A stretch of DNA of 64,000 bases, from assembly GCA_963971225.1 (NCBI GenBank), contig OZ020267.1, positions 107,223,892 to 107,287,891 of the forward strand, written 5' to 3'. Of the stretch, positions 59,323 through 64,000 are shown piece by piece. Under the pieces are notes generated by a model, which was not told the origin of the DNA, ran no database searches, and worked only from the letters and a program-made list of their open reading frames with translations. This stretch comes from Melieria omissa. Its lineage: Eukaryota > Arthropoda > Insecta > Diptera > Ulidiidae. Both the position numbers and the translations under genes were made by a program. Position 1 is the first letter of the stretch. Each line of letters starts with the position of its first letter.

Positions 59323-60101
59323 ATGGCCACGACTAGCGACTTCGCAACGTGGCTGCACGACAAACTGGGCGAGCTGGACACCGATGTGGATGTCTTTGGC
59401 TCCTACATAACAGGCATACTGGAGGGTGAAGAGACGGTGGAGGAGAAGCGTGAGGCGCTCAACGATATACTCAGCGAGATCATTGTAAGTGGGAGTTGCA
59501 AAGTTTTTGTAGTCATTTATCTATTCAGTATTTCTTGGCAACAGCAAAACCAGCTGAACGAATTGGTAGACCTTATACTGGACAAATGGAAAGCAGCGCA
59601 TCCGCCGGAAGACGATGCAGCAAAAAAATCACTTGACATTGATGTAAATGAGAAGCTGGTCAAGCTGCTGGAAGCTCAGCAACTGCAGACTACAATGAAG
59701 GAGCGCCAGTACACGGAAGAGGAACGCCGCATACGCGAACAGATATTGGCTCAATATTCGCAGGTGGCTCAGCACAATGATAAACAATATTTGATTTCAT
59801 TCTCATACTTCATGCGATATTTATTGCTTGTTAGACTGAAGTGGAGGACTTGGATGCCTATGACTCAGACCCCGAGTGCGAAAAGCCGACGGCTACAACC
59901 GGTGCCAACTCGCTGAGCGGCATTGAGCGCAATACCAATGCGCACGATGTGATGCAGCTGCAGAAAGAGCGACGCGAGCAGGCGCGCTTGGACTGTGCAG
60001 CCAAGAAGCAAAAGGACAAGGATGATCGTGAGAAGCAGAAGCAGCTGCGCGAAGAGAAGAAGGAGAAACGAAAAACCGTCAAAGGCGAACGGCGGCGGTA
60101 G
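59323..60101 (+). CDS. CCDC43: coiled-coil domain-containing protein 43 homologue
   Basis: Three exons: 59323-59484, 59545-59763 and 59835-60101, giving 215 residues; both joins are phase 0. The N-terminal half (ATWLHDKLGELDTDVDVFGS, then YITGILEGEE and REALNDILSEI) is the short helical domain that resembles PWI-like folds in CCDC43 proteins. The C-terminal third is a highly charged coiled coil rich in Lys/Glu/Arg, ending EKRKTVKGERRR. Length and order match the animal family, whose biochemical role is poorly known. The start at 59323 follows an A-rich context and begins MATTSDFATWL; no upstream in-frame extension is needed. Intron 1 is 60 nt and stop-free in frame; intron 2 begins GTGGCT, a weak donor. 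Confidence 0.85.
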
Positions 60102-60915
60102 TTGCGACACAGTTGAAATTTTAGTAGATTTTTTAAATTAATTTGTTTTATTTGTGCACAACACATCGGCTTCATGACACATTTGTTTTGTAAGCATTCG
60201 CTTATTGCTGTAAAGTAAATGAACAAACAAAATCAAAAATATGTAAATATTACCATACGTTTTTGATTCAATCAGCACTTAATGAGCGATTTATGTTGTC
60301 GACACACTTTTGTATATGAAAATTTTGAATTATAAATTTGAAATTGGAAATTTACTAAACAGCTGCAATAATGAAATGTATAATTTATTAGAAAACAACA
60401 ACAAATGTATGTTATTAAGTCTAACTTGAAGTGGAGATTTTGTTTCATTTCCACAAAACCTGTGCATTGTTGTATGTGCAATGCATCACTAACAGTGGCT
60501 GCTATTACGGTTTTGTTAGGTGGCAGCAAGCTATGATTTTACAAACAATTAGCAGTTTAAACTCAAAGCGTTGTTAAGCGATTGTATTGCGAAATGTGTG
60601 TAAAATGCATAAATGGAATATTCATATCTCTGATTCATATAAAATATAGTTGCTTATAAAGATTTCTCCATTTGTGTGTAAACGATTGTTTTTCAAAGCA
60701 TGCAACAGTCTCATAAATACAAAATTAATTTTAATTTTCAACACTTTCTGTAACATTTAGAACATCACAAGTTTAATATGACTTCAGATGTTTGTAAAAG
60801 CAAACAGTTAATGTAAACATTGACCTAAATTTCGCAATAAAAACAACGAACTGAAACTGCGGGCTACATTTAAATAAAGATAACAGTTTACCAATTTTGC
60901 GTGCAAAAAAATTTG
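60102..60915. other. intergenic, CCDC43-like 3' UTR and spacer
   Basis: AT-rich DNA with no further gene. The 3' end of the CCDC43-like transcript must lie here, but I see no decisive poly(A) signal. Confidence 0.4.
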
Positions 60916-60923
60916 TATAAATA
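60916..60923 (+). promoter_or_regulatory. TATA box of the cystine-knot peptide gene
   Basis: TATAAATA lies 56-63 bases before the ATG at 60979, predicting a start near 60945 and a 5' UTR of about 35 bases. Confidence 0.55.
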
Positions 60924-60978
60924 CTCCAACAATTGTATAGTTGTCTGTCAAAAGCGTTTAACTACAGCAACCGACAAG

Positions 60979-61375
60979 ATGTACTCAGACTTGCGCCACA
61001 TTTTGCAGACACTGCTACTGATCTGCTTAAGCGTACAGGTGTGCTATGGTCATCCACTAACAGCAGACACGCAGTCCAATGACAATAAAGTGTTGCCTGC
61101 CTGCAAAGAAGTCATCAGCACTGCTGCAACGCCACAGCTTATGGTGAGTGGTTCAATTAAACATATTTAATTTATTTTTATGAACTGTTTTCTTTATTTA
61201 GGCTGCTGTCACTCCCGTTGCGCAGCCGCAGTGCATCGAAAATTATGGCTACTGTATGAGTGCAGCTGAGTGCTGCTCCAAGCGTTGTCTCACCTATGCT
61301 GCCAAATGTGTGCCCAGTGGTGCGTTAGCAAGACTTCCAGTCAATGATCTGAAAACATCTGTAGAGAATAAATAG
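60979..61375 (+). CDS. small secreted cysteine-rich peptide with cystine-knot (ICK) pattern
   Basis: Two exons, 60979-61143 and 61202-61375, split by a 58-nt GT-AG intron at phase 0; 112 residues. Residues 1-24 are a signal peptide with a hydrophobic core (TLLLICLSVQV) ending CYG. A spacer of about 40 residues with one Cys follows, then six cysteines (66, 73, 79, 80, 84, 91) spaced C-x6-C-x5-CC-x3-C-x6-C. This is the classic inhibitor-cystine-knot layout of small extracellular peptides, which include channel modulators, antimicrobial and signalling peptides. The mature peptide is probably exported; target and function are not readable from sequence. The exon boundary separates the pre-pro part from the knot domain. 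The start is set by the signal peptide and the TATA box upstream. It is complete and unbroken. Confidence 0.82.
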
Positions 61376-61486
61376 TTTTGTGTTATGGTTAGAAAATGGT
61401 TCAATGTTGCATGATTCAAATATTTAAAAAATTAAAAATGATGGATATAAAATATCTTAAAATTTGTTCTTAAGCTTAATTAGCTA

Positions 61487-61945
61487 CGAAATAACAATAC
61501 AAAAATTAAATCATGAAAATTAATACTGAAAATTGAATTCACGACAACTAAATGGAGTTTCAACTTTTAGTTTTGTGTTCTAAATTCCAAAAATTTCGTA
61601 TACCTTTCATTTTTTTGTTATTATTAAAAATTTGCTAGTTTCGCTCATCAGAACCGTTGTTCTGATGGACCTTTGTGACTATTGATGTGTCGTTTGTAAT
61701 TGATAATGGCTTAACTTATTCAGTTAACAATACAATAATTAAATCATGAAAATAAATCCTAAAAATTGAATATATGACAACTGAGTGAAGTTTACACTTT
61801 TAGTTTTGTGTTCTAAATTCTAAAAATTTCTTATACCTGTATTATTTTATTATTATTAAACGTTTGTTTAATGAACCTTTGTATTCTTAGTGTGTCGTTT
61901 GTTAATGACTTAACTTTTTATGTTATGATATTGAAACTTGATTGT
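61487..61945. repeat. tandem duplication, about 237-bp units
   Basis: AATTAAATCATGAAAAT and ACTTTTAGTTTTGTGTTCTA recur about 237 bases apart, with many substitutions and small indels. AT-rich and non-coding. Confidence 0.7.
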
Positions 61946-62040
61946 TAAATTTTTTTTAATTGTATTAAATTGTAACAATCAGTCATGTGTTACACATCTG
62001 ACTATTTTTTTGGAAAATTATTTTTTATTATAACTTAATA

Positions 62041-62275
62041 CAGTCGTGTCTGGGTATAGTGAACCCCCTATATGGTGAACATCTCGATATTGAACACCCA
62101 AATTTTGCATCGAGCCTCTAAATATGGAACAAAATTTTCAAGCAAAAAACAAAAAGTGTTTTTTGAGCAAATAAAACGAGTTTTTGAACAAAAATGTTAA
62201 CCTTGATATAGTGAACAACCTCAATATTGTGAACAGGCCTTGCAATAATTAGTTCACTATATTCAGACACCACTG
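62041..62275. mobile_element. pogo/Tigger-like MITE, 235 bp
   Basis: Ends CAGTCGTGTCTGGGTATAGT and, inverted, CAGTGGTGTCTGAATATAGT, flanked by TA on both sides (62039-62040, 62276-62277). Interior GTGAAC repeats (GATATAGTGAAC, ATATTGTGAAC). It is non-coding. TA plus CAGT termini fit pogo-type Tc1/mariner relatives. Confidence 0.7.
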
Positions 62276-62517
62276 TATTCAAACAATATTTCAAAAGTAA
62301 AGTGTTTTTGTTCCGCATATCATCCAAAAATAAATTGTATCACATATGTGAGCGATTTTTTAACGAAAATAAGCAAACTCTATACACCCAGCTGCATATG
62401 GCAACCCAAAACCCAGATTTCTAACAGCTGAAACGTTTTTATAAACGAGCTATAAAGGATGAAAAAACTTGGATATTTTATGCAGCTGGTAAATAAAAAG
62501 TTTCTAAACTAGAATTA

Positions 62518-62731
62518 GTTCAGACTTTCAAAGAGATAGCGAAGTGCAGCGTAAACTCACTACTCTCTTTCATTAACCTCTCGGACTGGATATAAGGATA
62601 TGTATGGATAAATACATATAAGTCCAGATGACACCACACAATATACCTTAGGGTACCTACCGGGAATAGTGGTATCAAAACGGCGCTAATTGGATGTTGG
62701 AACATCGCCACTTGAACCAACCAACCAACCA
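62518..62731 (+). mobile_element. RNase H LINE 3' end, opposite-strand sister of 13380-14440
   Basis: Starts inside the protein end (IAKCSVNSLLSFINLSDW) and runs through the 3' UTR to ACCAACCAACCAACC. AGAATTA flanks both sides (62511-62517, 62732-62738), a 7-bp target duplication. It is a very short, 5'-truncated insertion of the family at 13.4 kb. Confidence 0.8.
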
Positions 62732-62738
62732 AGAATTA

Positions 62739-63336
62739 AGAAATAATATCAATATTTGAAAAGCAACAAGCGGTATTTTGGCAAAACTTTTTTGACTACA
62801 TATTTATTGAAATTGTGAGTCATTGTGCAATTTCCGCGTAAAGCTAAAATTCCACATTCCATTTTTGTATCTGCCTTTGGTGAATTCCCCTTCTCTTTAC
62901 ATAGAAATATGTTAAACAATGATGAATGATGTTTTCCACAAAATTACTGTCACAAATTAATCAACTAAACAATTAACCATAATAACAACAGAACAAGAAC
63001 AAATATCTTCTCCAGTTAAAAGCAAATATCTTCTCTCCGCTACATGCAAACAAGTTTAAGTCTATTTTATTGAAATTTATTTCACTCTTCAGTAATGTAA
63101 ATGCAAAAGACTCAAAACGGGAGAAACAAATTATAAAAATGTGCGCTTTTTTATGAATTTTTAATTCATTACTAAACGTCAGCGCGTAGCTTCTACGAAC
63201 GAACTTGTTTTTTGCATACTTTGTTGTTGTTTTAGTGAAAACACATACTTATAATAGCGTAAAATATTAGCAAATCGAAGCAGTATTGATTTCGAAAGCA
63301 AACCGTAAAGCTCTTTTGAATAGAGCGCGCACAAAA
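62739..63336. other. intergenic
   Basis: AT-rich spacer before the next gene; no clear TATA box close to 63337. Confidence 0.35.
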
Positions 63337-63934
63337 ATGCAACATTCGTGTAGTATTAAAGTTATTGCTGCAATATTTTTCATTGCTGTAAACTGTTCGT
63401 TGAGTATTGTAAACGGTGAGTTTGTGTGCTAGCAAAATACTGGGTCAGGTTGCAAGTAATAGAGGTGTCTTATTACTGAATGAATTTAGTGTTTGAAAAC
63501 GTTAACAGTATTTGGTGTCAGTGAAACAATTAAAGTGCCAATCGTAATACAAAAGTGTAGCGTAATGCTTGAGAAGACAAAACAAAAAGTTTTCAATGAG
63601 AGTTCGGCACAAAAATCTTTACAACAAAGTGTTTAGTGAAAGCATAGTCAGTAGAATTAGTGCCAAAAATTGGTCTAAAGACTTTGTTCTATATTTGTGG
63701 CTTGAATAATTGTTGACGTTTTTGTATTATAGAATAAAATCGACATTACTTATGACTGCCTCAGTTTTCTGGGTCTCATTTAAGCCATGAAAGCCCTTTG
63801 TAATGAATGATTTGTGTGTAAAAGTAATAACAACCGACATTTTTTTTTTTCATGCAGCAGCAGAAAGTGAGAAGCTGGAGTCGCCCACTGTTGTACTGGA
63901 TGGCACGATTTATCTGATTTGGCACAATGATAAG
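63337..63934 (+). CDS. unrecognised secreted or membrane protein, first two exons (partial)
   Basis: Exon 1 (63337-63415, 79 nt) encodes MQHSCSIKVIAAIFFIAVNC and a few more residues, a clear signal peptide, and ends at a GTGAGT donor. Exon 2 (63858-63934) follows a long T-rich acceptor ending CATGCAG, is in phase, and reads AESEKLESPTVVLDGTIYLI then WHNDK up to a GTTGGT donor. That totals 52 residues before the window runs out. I do not recognise the family. A 442-nt intron carries no coding signal. The exon 2 donor is not canonical beyond GT, so exon 2 could end elsewhere. Confidence 0.5.
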
Positions 63935-64000
63935 GTTGGTGACTTAAATAGAGATAAGTAAAGAAAATAAAAAAAATAAAAATTTTTGTTTATATGAAAA

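Overview
This is a eukaryotic, animal-type window, most likely from a higher fly (Brachycera; a tephritid fruit fly fits best). The reasons are short introns of 58-71 nt with GT/AG ends, abundant (CAA)n/(GTT)n and (CA)n tracts, AT-rich spacers with GC-richer islands, and a dense population of fly-type LINE, SINE, mariner, piggyBac, Harbinger and hAT remnants. The family assignment is inference, not proof.

Protein-coding genes are confined to the last 5 kb. They are a three-exon CCDC43-like gene (59323-60101, +), a two-exon gene for a small secreted peptide with an inhibitor-cystine-knot cysteine pattern (60979-61375, +), and the first two exons of an unrecognised secreted protein that runs off the right edge (63337-63934, +). 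All three read rightward and share no operon-like linkage. The other 58 kb is intergenic or giant-intron DNA, with GC-rich islands at about 8.4-8.9, 16.8-18.3, 41.8-43.0 and 48.3-49.4 kb that may be untranslated first exons or regulatory modules.

Most of the rest is a transposon graveyard. A 5'-truncated endonuclease/reverse-transcriptase LINE (407-2999, -) has a shorter second copy (51206-52009, -). At least ten short 3' ends of RNase H-bearing LINEs are scattered across the window; several end in AACC repeats instead of poly(A). Two tRNA-headed SINE families are present in three copies each. DNA-transposon remnants with readable ends are: a Harbinger-like MITE (5458-5803, 34-bp perfect TIRs, TTA duplication), a piggyBac-like MITE (7546-7788, TTAA) with a decayed sister (41448-41686), hAT-like MITEs (3210-3350, 33190-33332, 40687-41251), an internally deleted mariner (29863-30458), a pogo-like MITE (62041-62275), a 1.2-kb element with 24-bp TIRs carrying a broken Myb/SANT gene (43770-44962), and a 1.17-kb foldback element (45311-46481).

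The clearest history is at 24.3-26.7 kb. A minisatellite of about 135-bp units was interrupted by a LINE with a 15-bp target duplication, and that LINE was then interrupted by an LTR retrotransposon now reduced to a solo LTR with a 4-bp duplication. Removing each layer restores the one beneath. Other tandem arrays are an 86-bp array (50.5-51.2 kb), a 39-bp array with higher-order structure (55.2-56.9 kb), a 100-bp array (32.4-32.9 kb), and long microsatellites of TTTTA, AGT, AAT and AATG type.
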